Part shown: piece by piece, positions 8,581 to 17,774 of the stretch | Numbering within the stretch: position 1 is the stretch's first letter | Layout of the letters: every line of letters begins with the position of its first letter | NCBI RefSeq assembly: GCF_033095865.1 | Contig: NZ_AP019365.1 | Coordinates: 5,615,501 to 5,679,500 of the forward strand | Source: Pseudomonas sp. KU43P | GTDB taxonomy: Bacteria > Pseudomonadota > Gammaproteobacteria > Pseudomonadales > Pseudomonadaceae | Reading direction: 5' to 3' | DNA: 64,000 nt | Position numbers and translations under genes: made by a program | The notes under the pieces: model-generated | Told to the model about the DNA's origin: nothing | Databases searched by the model: none | Seen by the model: the letters and a program-made list of their open reading frames with translations, nothing else

Positions 8581-9690
8581 ATGAGCCAGGCCAGCGCCCT
8601 CAAGGCGCCCACCGCTCAAACCGCGCCGCCACCGGCTCGGGAGCAGGCCTTGCGCCCGGAGGTCAATGAAGCCCATGTGCGCTTCATCGGCCTCGGCAAG
8701 ACCTACCCGGGCCAGGAGCAGCCGGCTCTGCAAGGCATCGACCTGAATATCCGCCGCGGCGAAATCTTCGGCATCATCGGCCGCAGCGGCGCGGGCAAAT
8801 CGTCACTGCTGCGCACCATCAATCGCCTGGAGCAACCCAGCCAGGGCCGCGTGCTGATCGACCAGGTGGACATCGCGCCATTCGACGAAGACCGCCTGGT
8901 GGCGCTGCGTCGGCGTATCGGCATGATCTTCCAGCATTTCAACCTGATGTCGGCCAAGACCGTATGGCAGAACGTCGAGCTGCCACTGAAGGTGGCCGGC
9001 GTGACCAAGGCGCAGCGTCAGCAAAAGGTTCGCCAATTGCTGGAGCTGGTCGGCCTGCAGGAAAAGCATCACGTCTACCCGGCCCAGCTTTCCGGTGGCC
9101 AGAAACAGCGCGTGGGCATCGCCCGCGCTCTGGTACACGATCCTGAGATCCTGCTGTGCGACGAAGCCACATCGGCGCTGGACCCGGAAACCACGGCCTC
9201 CATCCTCGAACTGCTGCGCACCATCAACCAGCGTCTAGGCCTGACCGTGGTACTGATCACCCATGAAATGGCGGTGATACGCGACATCTGCCATCAAGTG
9301 GTTGTGCTGGAGCGCGGCCAGGTGGTGGAACACGGCGAGGTGTGGCAGGTGTTCGGCACGCCTCGCCACGAAGTCACCCGGACCCTGCTCGCACCGCTTC
9401 AAACCAAGCTGCCAGCCGGGCTTCAGGCACGCCTGCGGGCTAGCCCCGCAGGCCGTGACAGTGCGCTGGTGCTCAAGCTCAGCGTGTTCGGCGAACCACC
9501 ACTGTCGGATGTGTTCCACGACCTCGGCGGGCGAGTGCGCCTGCTCCAGGGAGGTGTGGAAACCATTGGTGAGCGTGCCCTCGGGCAACTGATCCTGTCG
9601 GTGCAGGGCTCCCCCCACGACACCCATCAATTGCTCGAACGCGCCCGCCGCTGGGCACAAGACGTGGAGGTACTGGGCCATGTGGTTTGA
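8581..9690 (+). CDS. MetN-like ABC transporter ATP-binding protein
   Basis: ATPase of the methionine-uptake (MUT) family, 369 residues. It has an unusually long N-terminal lead of about 35 residues, then Walker A GRSGAGKS, the Q-loop FQHFNLM, signature LSGGQKQR, Walker [13 protein letters not shown] and ITHEM. The C-terminal 90 residues match the NIL regulatory domain of MetN. It starts directly after the binding protein gene and overlaps the permease gene by 11 bases. The cargo is likely the sulfur compound handled by the neighbouring monooxygenases rather than methionine itself. Confidence 0.87.
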   Translation: MSQASALKAPTAQTAPPPAREQALRPEVNEAHVRFIGLGKTYPGQEQPALQGIDLNIRRGEIFGIIGRSGAGKSSLLRTINRLEQPSQGRVLIDQVDIAPFDEDRLVALRRRIGMIFQHFNLMSAKTVWQNVELPLKVAGVTKAQRQQKVRQLLELVGLQEKHHVYPAQLSGGQKQRVGIARALVHDPEILLCDEATSALDPETTASILELLRTINQRLGLTVVLITHEMAVIRDICHQVVVLERGQVVEHGEVWQVFGTPRHEVTRTLLAPLQTKLPAGLQARLRASPAGRDSALVLKLSVFGEPPLSDVFHDLGGRVRLLQGGVETIGERALGQLILSVQGSPHDTHQLLERARRWAQDVEVLGHVV

Positions 9691-10324
9691 TCGCCTGCTC
9701 GAAGGCCTGCTCGACACCCTGCTGATGGTCGGCGTGTCGTCCTTGATCGCCTTGCTGGTGGGGGTGCCGATGGCAGTGTTGCTGGTCACCAGCGACAAGG
9801 GCGGCATCTATGAGGCGCCGCTGCTGAACCGGGTGCTGGGCGCCTTCGTCAACCTGTTCCGCTCGATCCCGTTCCTGATCCTGATGGTCGCGCTGATCCC
9901 CTTCACCCGCCTGGTGGTGGGCACCACCTACGGCGTGTGGGCTGCGGTGGTGCCGCTGACCATCGCCGCCACGCCGTTCTTCGCACGGATTGCCGAGGTG
10001 AGCCTGCGTGAAGTGGACCATGGGTTGGTGGAAGCCGCACAGGCCATGGGCTGCCGACGCTGGCACATCGTCTGGCATGTGCTGCTGCCCGAAGCGCTGC
10101 CGGGGATCGTCGGTGGGTTCACCATTACCCTGGTGACCTTGATCAACTCGTCGGCCATGGCCGGGGCGATTGGTGCAGGTGGGCTGGGGGATATCGCCTA
10201 CCGGTACGGGTATCAGCGGTTCGACAGCCAGATCATGCTGACCGTGATTGCCATGCTGGTGGCGCTTGTGGCGTTGATTCAGCTGGGAGGGGATCGCTTG
10301 GCCAAGGGCTTGAACAAGCGCTAG
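9680..10324 (+). CDS. MetI-like ABC transporter permease
   Basis: Inner-membrane permease of the methionine transporter type, 214 residues, with five hydrophobic segments. It has the [17 protein letters not shown] segment and the cytoplasmic EAA loop [42 protein letters not shown] near the C-terminus is characteristic of MetI. It completes the importer begun by the two preceding genes and is the last gene of the sulfur operon. A REP pair follows the stop codon. Confidence 0.9.
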   Translation: MWFDRLLEGLLDTLLMVGVSSLIALLVGVPMAVLLVTSDKGGIYEAPLLNRVLGAFVNLFRSIPFLILMVALIPFTRLVVGTTYGVWAAVVPLTIAATPFFARIAEVSLREVDHGLVEAAQAMGCRRWHIVWHVLLPEALPGIVGGFTITLVTLINSSAMAGAIGAGGLGDIAYRYGYQRFDSQIMLTVIAMLVALVALIQLGGDRLAKGLNKR

Positions 10325-10341
10325 GACTGGGCCCGCTTCGC

Positions 10342-10433
10342 GGGCCATCGCCGGCAAGCCAGCTCCCACAGGAGACAGCGCAATGCTTGGGGCTGTGGTG
10401 AACCTGTGGGAGCCGGCTTGCCGGCGATGGCCC
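10342..10433. repeat. REP pair 4
   Basis: Inverted REP pair lying exactly between the convergent 3' ends of the MetI-like permease and the GGDEF-EAL gene; the second arm abuts the latter's stop codon. It may act as a bidirectional transcription end. Confidence 0.9.
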
Positions 10434-12329
10434 TCAACCCCAACGCAAATTCTCGGCCGGCACCGGCCGCCCGAACCAGTACCCCTGCCCGAGCTGGCAC
10501 TGCTGTTCCAGCAGAAACCGCGCCTGCTCCGCCTGCTCGATGCCCTCGGCATGCACCTGCATGCCCATGCTCCGCGCCAATGCAATGATCACCCGCACGA
10601 TCGCGATGTCGTCATCATCCAACGGCAGCCCGGCGACGAAACCCTGGTCGATCTTCAGTTTCTGCACCGGCAAACGCTTGAGCCGCAGCAGTGACGAATA
10701 GCCCGTGCCAAAGTCGTCGATCGCCAGGTTCAGGCCCAGTTCACGCAGGCGGTGCAACTGCTCCAGCGCCACCTCCGGGTCTTCCATCACCGCGCTCTCG
10801 GTCACCTCAAGTTCCAGACAAGCCGGGTTCAGCCCCGTTTCGTGAAGCACTTCGGCCACCTGCAGATACAGATCGCGCTGGCCAAACAAGCGGCTGGACA
10901 CGTTGACCGCGACAAAGTCGAGCTTGCGCCCATCTTCCTGCCACTGAACCATCTGCCGGCACGCCTGGCGCAGCACCCAGGCATCGATCTCGGCGATCAG
11001 CCCGGTACGCTCGGCGATCGGAATGAATTCACCGGGCGGCACCAGACCGCGCATCGGGTGCTGCCAGCGCACCAGCGCCTCGACACCCACCATGCGGGCG
11101 CTGAACAGGTCGAAAACCGGCTGGTAGAACACCCGCAGCTCATCCTGCTCCAACGCCCGGCGCAGTTCGCCTGCGGTTTCCACCCGATGCTGGGCATGGG
11201 CAGTGAGCTCTTCGGTGTACAGCGCGTAGCAGGCGCGGCCATTGGTCTTGGCCTTGAACAGCGCCGAGTCGGCGTTGCGCAGCAACTGCTCGGCCCCCAG
11301 CGCATCACTGGGGAACAAGCTGATGCCGACACTGGCACTGATGAACAACCGATGCCCTTCGAATTTGAACGGTTCGCGCAGACGTTCGATGATGCTCTGT
11401 GCCAGCTTGCCGGCTTGGCCGATCTCCTGGCAGTTCTCGGCCAGCACACCGAATTCGTCACCGCCCAGGCGCGCCAGGGTCACGCCGTTGCCCAGCAGAT
11501 CGCGCAGGCGATCGCCCACCATTTTGAGCAACTGGTCGCCGATGGTATGGCCCAGGCCATCGTTGATGCTCTGGAAATGGTCGAGGTCGAGCAGCAGCAA
11601 GGCGCAGCCGCGCTTGTTGGCCTGGGCAGCAGCCAGTGCCTGCTCAACACGGTCGTTGAACAGCAAGCGGTTGGGCAGGCCGGTGAGCGGGTCGTGATGG
11701 GCCAGGTAGGCCAGCTCCTGCTCGGAATGCTTGATCGCGCTGATATCACTGAACACCGCCACATAGTGGGTCAGCGCGCCGCTGTCGTCGCGGATGGCAC
11801 AGATGGTCTGCCACTGCGGGTAGATCTCGCCGCTTTTGCGCCGGTTCCAGATCTCGCCGCTCCACTCGCCCTTCTCGGCCAGGGTGGCGTAGATCTGCTG
11901 GTAGAACGGCACACCATGGCGCCCCGACTTGAACTTGCTCGGGCGTTGGCCGAGCACTTCGTCCTGCTGGTAGCCGGTGATGCGCATGAAGGCACGATTG
12001 ACGTGCACGATCAGGCCGTCGCGGTCGGTGACCAGCACGCCTTCCAGCGTGCTGTCGAACACGGCCGCCGCCATGCGCAGCCGCTCGCGATCCTCGCGCC
12101 GCAGGCGCGCTCCGACACCGATGAAATTGAGCAGGCGAGCGCGGGAAAAGAAGATCAGCAAGGCACTGACCAGCACCCACACCATCACATTGATCTGCCG
12201 GCCTACGGTCAACGCCAGGGGATCATCGCTCATGCTGTGCAGCACCAGCTCGGCCAGCACCAGCCACAGAAACGAGAACACCACATACAGCGCGGCCATG
12301 CGCAAGGCGTCGCGAACGGAAACAGACAT
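10434..12329 (-). CDS. PAS-GGDEF-EAL cyclic-di-GMP protein, membrane-anchored
   Basis: About 631 residues: two N-terminal membrane segments (roughly residues 10-30 and 45-65), a PAS domain (about 85-200, with DSTLEGVLVTDRDG and MRITGYQQDEV), a GGDEF domain with intact GGDEF, and an EAL domain with intact EALVRW and DDFGTGYSSL. The RxxD inhibition site is absent upstream of GGDEF (GVTLARL). Both catalytic signatures look competent, so it could make or break c-di-GMP; bifunctional relatives often act as phosphodiesterases. Neither candidate start has a clear ribosome site. I prefer 12329 over 12365 because a TATAAT overlaps the upstream ATG. Confidence 0.85.
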   Translation of the reverse strand: MSVSVRDALRMAALYVVFSFLWLVLAELVLHSMSDDPLALTVGRQINVMVWVLVSALLIFFSRARLLNFIGVGARLRREDRERLRMAAAVFDSTLEGVLVTDRDGLIVHVNRAFMRITGYQQDEVLGQRPSKFKSGRHGVPFYQQIYATLAEKGEWSGEIWNRRKSGEIYPQWQTICAIRDDSGALTHYVAVFSDISAIKHSEQELAYLAHHDPLTGLPNRLLFNDRVEQALAAAQANKRGCALLLLDLDHFQSINDGLGHTIGDQLLKMVGDRLRDLLGNGVTLARLGGDEFGVLAENCQEIGQAGKLAQSIIERLREPFKFEGHRLFISASVGISLFPSDALGAEQLLRNADSALFKAKTNGRACYALYTEELTAHAQHRVETAGELRRALEQDELRVFYQPVFDLFSARMVGVEALVRWQHPMRGLVPPGEFIPIAERTGLIAEIDAWVLRQACRQMVQWQEDGRKLDFVAVNVSSRLFGQRDLYLQVAEVLHETGLNPACLELEVTESAVMEDPEVALEQLHRLRELGLNLAIDDFGTGYSSLLRLKRLPVQKLKIDQGFVAGLPLDDDDIAIVRVIIALARSMGMQVHAEGIEQAEQARFLLEQQCQLGQGYWFGRPVPAENLRWG

Positions 12330-12476
12330 GTCGGGGGGAAAAGCCCATGAAAAAAGATGGGGCATTATAAAGGTAGAAACATGCCGTGACGTCCTATCTG
12401 AAAGGGTGACTGGTTTTATTTCCCTACCAAGGGATAATCAGACCTTTCCCCTGCATTCTCGAGGGTTTCCATACCT

Positions 12477-13661
12477 ATGTGGTACAACGGTCTACTCGAC
12501 TTGTCGGTCTGGCAACTGGTCGGCGTCACCTTGCTGATGACCCATGTGACGATCGTCAGCGTCACCATCTACCTGCACCGCTATTCCGCCCACCGCGCGC
12601 TGGAACTCAATGGCGCGCTCAAGCACTTCTTCCGCTTCTGGCTGTGGCTGACCACGGCGCAGAACACACGTGAATGGACGGCCGTGCACCGCAAGCACCA
12701 CGCCAAGTGCGAAACACCCGACGACCCGCACAGCCCGGTGCACAAGGGTTTGAGCACTGTGCTGCGCAAGGGTGCAGAGCTCTACCGCGAAGAGGCGCGC
12801 AACCCCGAGACGCTGCGCATCTACGGCAAGAACTGTCCGGACGACTGGATCGAACGCAACCTCTACTCCCGCTACAAGCTCGGCGGCATCGCCCTGATGG
12901 CGGTGATCGACCTTCTGCTGTTCGGCACCCTGGGCATCACCGTGTGGGCCATCCAGATGATGTGGATTCCGTTCTGGGCCGCCGGCGTGGTCAACGGCCT
13001 GGGCCATGCGATGGGTTACCGCAACTTCGAATGCCGCGACGCCGCCACCAACCTGGTGCCCTGGGGCATCATCATTGGCGGCGAGGAGCTGCACAACAAC
13101 CACCACACCTACCCCAACTCTGCCAAGCTGTCAGTCAAGCGCTGGGAGTTCGACATGGGCTGGGCGTGGATACGCCTGCTGTGCCTGCTGCGCCTGGCCA
13201 AGGTGCAGCGCGTGGCGCCCATCGCCCACCGCGTCGAGGGCAAGGCGAGCCTGGACATGGACACCGCCATGGCCATCCTCAACAACCGCTTCCAGATCAT
13301 GGCCCAGTACCGCAAGCTGGTGATCGGCCCGCTGGTCAAGCAGGAGCTGGCCAAGGTAGACACCTCGGTACGCCATCGTTTCCGCCGCGCCAAGCGTCTG
13401 CTGTCGCGGGAAACCAGCCTGCTGCAGGACCGCCACCATGTGCGCATCGAATCGATGCTTGCCCACAGCCAGGCACTCAAGACCATCTACGAAAAACGCC
13501 TGGCCCTGCAGCAGATCTGGGCCCGTACCAGCGCCAACGGCCACGATATGCTGGCCGCGATGAAAGACTGGGTGCACGAGGCCGAAGCCAGCGGCATCCA
13601 CGCCCTGCACGACTTCGCCGCGCAACTGAAAACCTACTCCCTGCGCCCCAGCAGCACCTGA
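12477..13661 (+). CDS. desA: Fatty acid desaturase DesA
   Basis: Integral membrane di-iron desaturase, 394 residues. The three histidine boxes are intact: HRYSAH (34-39), HRKHH (71-75) and HNNHH (206-210). Hydrophobic segments lie near residues 10-30, 50-62 and 137-175. It introduces a double bond at delta-9 of membrane acyl chains using oxygen. The position beside a GGDEF-EAL gene matches P. aeruginosa PA0286 (desA), as I recall it. The start has GAGGG about ten bases upstream. The C-terminal 120 residues are basic and helical, beyond the catalytic core. Confidence 0.9.
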   Translation: MWYNGLLDLSVWQLVGVTLLMTHVTIVSVTIYLHRYSAHRALELNGALKHFFRFWLWLTTAQNTREWTAVHRKHHAKCETPDDPHSPVHKGLSTVLRKGAELYREEARNPETLRIYGKNCPDDWIERNLYSRYKLGGIALMAVIDLLLFGTLGITVWAIQMMWIPFWAAGVVNGLGHAMGYRNFECRDAATNLVPWGIIIGGEELHNNHHTYPNSAKLSVKRWEFDMGWAWIRLLCLLRLAKVQRVAPIAHRVEGKASLDMDTAMAILNNRFQIMAQYRKLVIGPLVKQELAKVDTSVRHRFRRAKRLLSRETSLLQDRHHVRIESMLAHSQALKTIYEKRLALQQIWARTSANGHDMLAAMKDWVHEAEASGIHALHDFAAQLKTYSLRPSST

Positions 13662-13672
13662 TGCCGTTGATC

Positions 13673-13697
13673 GGCACGCCCTGCTCTGGGGCGTGCC
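13673..13697 (+). terminator. Hairpin after desA
   Basis: A nine-base perfect stem, GGCACGCCC / GGGCGTGCC, with a seven-base loop starts 12 bases after the desA stop. No T-run follows, so it is only a possible terminator or mRNA-stabilising hairpin. Confidence 0.45.
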
Positions 13698-13802
13698 AGC
13701 TCGGAACTTCACCCCCTCGAACACACTCGAATTCGGCACATCGCCCGCGTGGCGGGCCGGTTCGTGGCCGCACGCATTCCCGTCGAGAACCGCTCCGTGC
13801 AC

Positions 13803-14789
13803 ATGGCCAAGAACATCAATTCATCCCTGCCCGGCAACTCACCCCCCGCAGCCGCGCAAACCCTGCTTGCCCTGCTCCACGCCCAAGGTGAAGTTGCCCG
13901 CCTGAGCGAGCGCGAGCAGCTTTACAGTTCGTTGCTGGACAGCGTAAACGCCGTGCTCTGGGCGTTCGACTGGGAGACTCGCCAGGTGCTCTACGTCAGC
14001 CCCGCCTACGAACGCATCTTCGGCCGCCCGGCGAGCCTGGTGCTGGCCGACTACAACGAGTGGCGCGACAGCATCTACCCCGACGACCTGGAATACGCAG
14101 AACGCAGCCTGGCCCAGGTGCTGCTCAAGGGCGCAGTTGAAGACCGCGAGTACCGCATTCTCAACGCCAAAGGCGAACTGCGCTGGCTGAGCGACAAGTG
14201 CTACATCAACCAACAGCGCGAAGGCGACCGAGTGATCATCGTCGGCATTGCCGAGGACATAACCGAAAAGAAGCACCTCGAAGGCGAATTGCAGCGCCTG
14301 GCCACCACCGACGTGCTGACCCAGAGCAGCAACCGCCGGCACTTCTTCGATTGCGCCCGCCAGGCCTTCGATAGCGCCCGCGAAGACGGCACGCCTCTGG
14401 CGTTCCTGCTGCTGGACATCGATGACTTCAAGCAGATCAACGACAGCTACGGCCACCAGGAAGGCGACCAGGTGCTGCAGCACATCGCCGACAGCGGCAA
14501 GGCCGTACTACGCCGCGGTGATCTGTTCGGGCGTATTGGCGGCGAAGAGTTTGCAGCGGTGTTTCCTGGCTGCAATGCGCAGGTTGCCGAGCAGATTGCC
14601 GAGCGGCTGCAGCGGGAGATTCAACGGCTGAGTTTCAGCCATGGCGAGCAGACGTACGGGGTGACAGTGAGCCAAGGGCTGACAGGGCTTACCGATGAAG
14701 ACGAGTCGCTGGACAGCTTGTTTGCCCGGGCCGATGCGGCGATGTACCGGGCCAAGCGCCAGGGCAAGAATCAGATCGTGCGCGGCTGA
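13803..14789 (+). CDS. PAS-GGDEF diguanylate cyclase
   Basis: About 328 residues, no membrane segment. A PAS fold with C-terminal PAC motif (about residues 45-155: DSVNAVLWAFDWETR, YRILNAKGELRWL, GIAEDITEKKH) is followed by a GGDEF domain (about 165-325) with active GGEEF. A likely product-inhibition RxxD (RRGD) sits five residues before GGEEF. It should convert two GTP to c-di-GMP in response to a PAS-sensed cue. The start is uncertain: a GTG at 13749 also opens the frame, and no strong ribosome site precedes either. It is convergent with the HDOD gene, with a REP pair between. Confidence 0.85.
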   Translation: MAKNINSSLPGNSPPAAAQTLLALLHAQGEVARLSEREQLYSSLLDSVNAVLWAFDWETRQVLYVSPAYERIFGRPASLVLADYNEWRDSIYPDDLEYAERSLAQVLLKGAVEDREYRILNAKGELRWLSDKCYINQQREGDRVIIVGIAEDITEKKHLEGELQRLATTDVLTQSSNRRHFFDCARQAFDSAREDGTPLAFLLLDIDDFKQINDSYGHQEGDQVLQHIADSGKAVLRRGDLFGRIGGEEFAAVFPGCNAQVAEQIAERLQREIQRLSFSHGEQTYGVTVSQGLTGLTDEDESLDSLFARADAAMYRAKRQGKNQIVRG

Positions 14790-14793
14790 TTTG

Positions 14794-14883
14794 TCGGAGC
14801 CGGCTTGCCGGCGATAGGGCCCTCAAAGGCTGTGCAGGTCTGCCTGCTCCGGCCTCATCGCCGGCAAGCCGGCTCCCACAGGG
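14794..14883. repeat. REP pair 5 (reversed orientation)
   Basis: REP pair between convergent 3' ends. The two arms are in the opposite order from the other pairs in the window: the GGAGCCGGCTTGCCGGCGAT arm comes first and the ATCGCCGGCAAGCCGGCTCC arm second. Confidence 0.88.
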
Positions 14884-14885
14884 AC

Positions 14886-16181
14886 TCAGGTGGGGGGCTT
14901 TTCTTCAGGCGCAGGCGGCTCTTCATCCTTGCTATCGATGACCGCTGAACTGGCTTCTTCCTGCGGTTTATCCACAGGCCCCTCCACCTTGCGCAACCGG
15001 CTCAACTCCGGCAACCCCACCTTCAACAACCGCGCAGTCTTGTTGCTGGCCACTTTCTCCAACCCTTGAGCAGCCGGTAGCCGCGCCAACTGCCCGGCAA
15101 GGTTCATCGCCAGGATCTCGCGCGAATACACCCCACCGCCCAGCTGATAGATCGCCGCGATCAGTTCGCGTAGGCTCAACGGCAAGCGCCAGCGGGTGCG
15201 CAAGGCCGAACCGAACGCCGCACCGAAGTCCTCCAGCGCCACCTTGACCCGCGCCTCGTCCAGCTCCCCACCGGCCAGGCTCCACTCCTGCAAGCAACGC
15301 AACACCGCCAAGTCCCCCAGGCAATGCAACAAGCCGGCGCAATAGCACCGCTCTTCATCCAGTTCGAGCATACGCGCCAGGGAACGGGCGTACTCGGCAG
15401 TGTGCAGCGACAGGTTCCAGAAGTGCGCGGCCTGCTGTGCCAGCAATGGATCGCTCAGACGTGCACTGCGCTTGAGCGTCAGGCCCAGGATCAGGTTCAT
15501 GCTCTGGGTGCTGCCCAGTTTGTTCAACGCCTGCATCAGCGTTTGCACCGGCGCATCACGGTGCAGGGCGGCACTATTGGCAGCTGCGATCAACACGGCG
15601 GTGACCTGCGGGTCGCTGCGTACTTCCTCTTCCAGCACCTTGAGGTTCAGACCCTGCGGGTTGAGCGCGCGTTTGATCGCCTGCTGCACGTCGGCGAACA
15701 GCGGGCCGCCATCGGCATTGGCCCGGCGCTGTTCAAGAAAGGCCGGCAAACTGGCACCCGGTTGCAGCGGCGGCACCGGGCAGGCGATTTCTTCGCCCAC
15801 CGCCAGCAGCAGTTCTTCCAGGCGCTTGCGCAGGTTGTCCATGTTCAACGGCTTGCTCAGGTAAGCCGTGGGGTGAAGTGGCAGCGCTTCATGCACACTG
15901 GCGCTGTCGCTGCGGTTGCTCATGAGGATGAACGGCAGGCTAGGCCCTTTGGCGCGTACCTTGCGCAGCAGGTCGAGGCCGTCGACACCCGCCAGCTCAC
16001 GCGCAGCAATGATCAGGTCGGGTTTGCTGGCCAGGGCCGACAGCGCCTGGGAGCCGTCGGCACAGACTTGTAGCCGGGCGTCGCAGCGCACGCTGAGCAG
16101 CATTTCACGCAGCATGTCGCGTACCCAAGGGTCGCCTTCGGCAATCAATACGCTAGGTGGGGCGGGGTCTGCAGCGCTCAT
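14886..16181 (-). CDS. HDOD-domain protein with degenerate receiver domain
   Basis: 431 residues: an N-terminal response-regulator receiver-like domain (about 10-130) and a HDOD domain (about 165-380), then an acidic, proline-rich tail (about 395-431). In the receiver the position of the phosphorylated aspartate is alanine (A60 in DLIIAARELAGVDG), while the later KP pair (YLSKPL) is kept. It is therefore probably not controlled by normal phosphorylation. HDOD proteins act in signalling by protein contact, often with c-di-GMP enzymes such as those next door. The start has AGGAG six bases upstream; a longer frame from 16211 lacks this. Confidence 0.82.
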   Translation of the reverse strand: MSAADPAPPSVLIAEGDPWVRDMLREMLLSVRCDARLQVCADGSQALSALASKPDLIIAARELAGVDGLDLLRKVRAKGPSLPFILMSNRSDSASVHEALPLHPTAYLSKPLNMDNLRKRLEELLLAVGEEIACPVPPLQPGASLPAFLEQRRANADGGPLFADVQQAIKRALNPQGLNLKVLEEEVRSDPQVTAVLIAAANSAALHRDAPVQTLMQALNKLGSTQSMNLILGLTLKRSARLSDPLLAQQAAHFWNLSLHTAEYARSLARMLELDEERCYCAGLLHCLGDLAVLRCLQEWSLAGGELDEARVKVALEDFGAAFGSALRTRWRLPLSLRELIAAIYQLGGGVYSREILAMNLAGQLARLPAAQGLEKVASNKTARLLKVGLPELSRLRKVEGPVDKPQEEASSAVIDSKDEEPPAPEEKPPT

Positions 16182-16274
16182 GGCCAACTCCTGAATATCC
16201 CTGACACGCAATCCGTCGCAGCTTCCAAGGTAAGTCCTGCCACAACCATAGCGTCATGGGCCTTTGTTGGGCAC

Positions 16275-16303
16275 AAAAAAAACCCGCCTAGGCGGGTTTT
16301 TTT
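16275..16303. terminator. Bidirectional intrinsic terminator after gabT
   Basis: A near-perfect palindrome: A-run, ACCCGCC-TA-GGCGGGT, T-run. On the minus strand it follows the gabT stop at 16319 and ends in a T-tract. It also has a T-tract on the plus strand. Confidence 0.9.
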
Positions 16304-16318
16304 ATGAAGCGCGTCACA

Positions 16319-17596
16319 TCAGGCGAGTTCAGCGAAGCACTCTTCGATGATGGCCAGGCCTTTATCCAGCAGTGCGTCTTCGGCGGTCAGCGGAACCAGG
16401 ATACGCAGGACGTTGCCGTAGGTGCCGCAGGACAGCAGGATCAGACCCTTGTCACGCGCCTTGGCAACCACTTGGGCGACGGCAGCAGCGTTCGGGGTGT
16501 GGGTGCCTTTTTCGAAGACTTCCACAGCGATCATCGAGCCCAGACCACGGACGTCGCCGATGATCGGGTGCTTTTCCTGGATCTGGCGCAGGCCAGCGGT
16601 CAGGCGCTCGCCGACAGCCTTGCTGCGGTCCAGCAGTTTCTCTTCCTCGAACACTTCGATCACGGCCAGGGCCGCAGCGCAAGCGATCGGCGAACCGGCG
16701 TAGGTGCCACCCAGGCCACCTGGAGCAATGGCGTCCATGTATTCGGCCTTGCCGCACACACCGGCCAGCGGGAAGCCGCCAGCGATGGATTTGGCGAAGG
16801 TGGTCAGATCAGGCGCGACGCCCATCTGTTCCATGGCGAAGAAGGTACCGGTACGGCCCGCGCCAGTCTGTACTTCGTCGGCGATCAGCAGGATGCCGTG
16901 CTTGTCGCACAGCTCGCGCAGGCGCTTCATCAGCTCTTTCGGCGCTGGCAGGAAGCCGCCTTCGCCTTGTACCGGCTCGAGGATGATCGCGGCGATGTCG
17001 CGTGGCTCGGCGTCGTTCTTGAAGATGCGCTCGACCGAGGCGATGGCGTCGTCAACGCTGATACCGTGCAGTTCGCTCGGGAACAGGGCGCGGAAGATGC
17101 CGCCTGGCATCAGGCCCATGCCAGCGGAGTACGGAACGACCTTGCCGGTCAGGCCCAGGGTCATCATGGTACGGCCGTGGTAGCCGCCGGTGAAGGCGAT
17201 CACGCCAGCGCGGCCAGTGGCGGCACGGGCGATCTTGACGGCGTTCTCGACGGCTTCGGAGCCGGTGGTCACCAGCAGGGTCTTCTTGTCGAAGTCACCT
17301 GGAACCAGCTTGTTGATCTTTTCGCACAGCTCGACGTAAGGCTCGTAGGCCAGCACCTGGAAGCAGGTGTGGCTGACCTTGGTCAGCTGCTCTTGCACGG
17401 CTGCAACCACTTTCGGGTGCAGGTGGCCGGTGTTCAGTACGGCGATGCCGCCAGCGAAGTCGATCAGTTCGCGGCCTTCAACGTCGATCACGGTCGAGTT
17501 CTTCGCGGTGTCGACGAAGATCGGGTGGATCTGGCCAACGCCACGTGGGACGGCGGCTACACGACGTTGCATCAAGGATTCGTTGGTCTTGCTCAT
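16319..17596 (-). CDS. gabT: 4-aminobutyrate aminotransferase
   Basis: PLP-dependent class III aminotransferase, 425 residues, full length for GabT. It transfers the amino group of GABA to 2-oxoglutarate, giving succinate semialdehyde for GabD. Visible signatures are TTGSEAVENAVKIAR, the GGYHGRTMMTLGLTGK segment, ADEVQTGAGRTG and the Schiff-base lysine near 269 in TFAKSIAGG. I start at the ATG after GAGGGC; an upstream frame extension overlaps gabD and is not plausible. It lies downstream of gabD on the same strand with a 178-base gap, ending at a strong terminator. Confidence 0.95.
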   Translation of the reverse strand: MSKTNESLMQRRVAAVPRGVGQIHPIFVDTAKNSTVIDVEGRELIDFAGGIAVLNTGHLHPKVVAAVQEQLTKVSHTCFQVLAYEPYVELCEKINKLVPGDFDKKTLLVTTGSEAVENAVKIARAATGRAGVIAFTGGYHGRTMMTLGLTGKVVPYSAGMGLMPGGIFRALFPSELHGISVDDAIASVERIFKNDAEPRDIAAIILEPVQGEGGFLPAPKELMKRLRELCDKHGILLIADEVQTGAGRTGTFFAMEQMGVAPDLTTFAKSIAGGFPLAGVCGKAEYMDAIAPGGLGGTYAGSPIACAAALAVIEVFEEEKLLDRSKAVGERLTAGLRQIQEKHPIIGDVRGLGSMIAVEVFEKGTHTPNAAAVAQVVAKARDKGLILLSCGTYGNVLRILVPLTAEDALLDKGLAIIEECFAELA

Positions 17597-17774
17597 AATG
17601 CCCTCATTTGCGCCGATCAGCGGCGCTTTTACTCGGGGGTGGCTGGGTGTGCCTCTGAACAGTATTCGTTGATCGACTGTCGGAAGAGCCCTGGCCACCA
17701 GGTACTGCGATGTCAAAAAGGCCAGCGAGACGTCGCTCTCGCGCCCCGCTGGCAGAGGTAAAACCTTCAGCGCA
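17597..17774 (-). other. gabD-gabT intergenic spacer with hairpin
   Basis: A 178-base gap between gabD and gabT, long for two genes of one pathway. It holds a small hairpin, GCGCCG-atcag-CGGCGC (17610-17626), just before the gabT ribosome site. A T-tract follows it on the plus strand and an A-rich stretch on the minus strand. A separate gabT promoter or 5' leader structure is possible. Confidence 0.4.
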
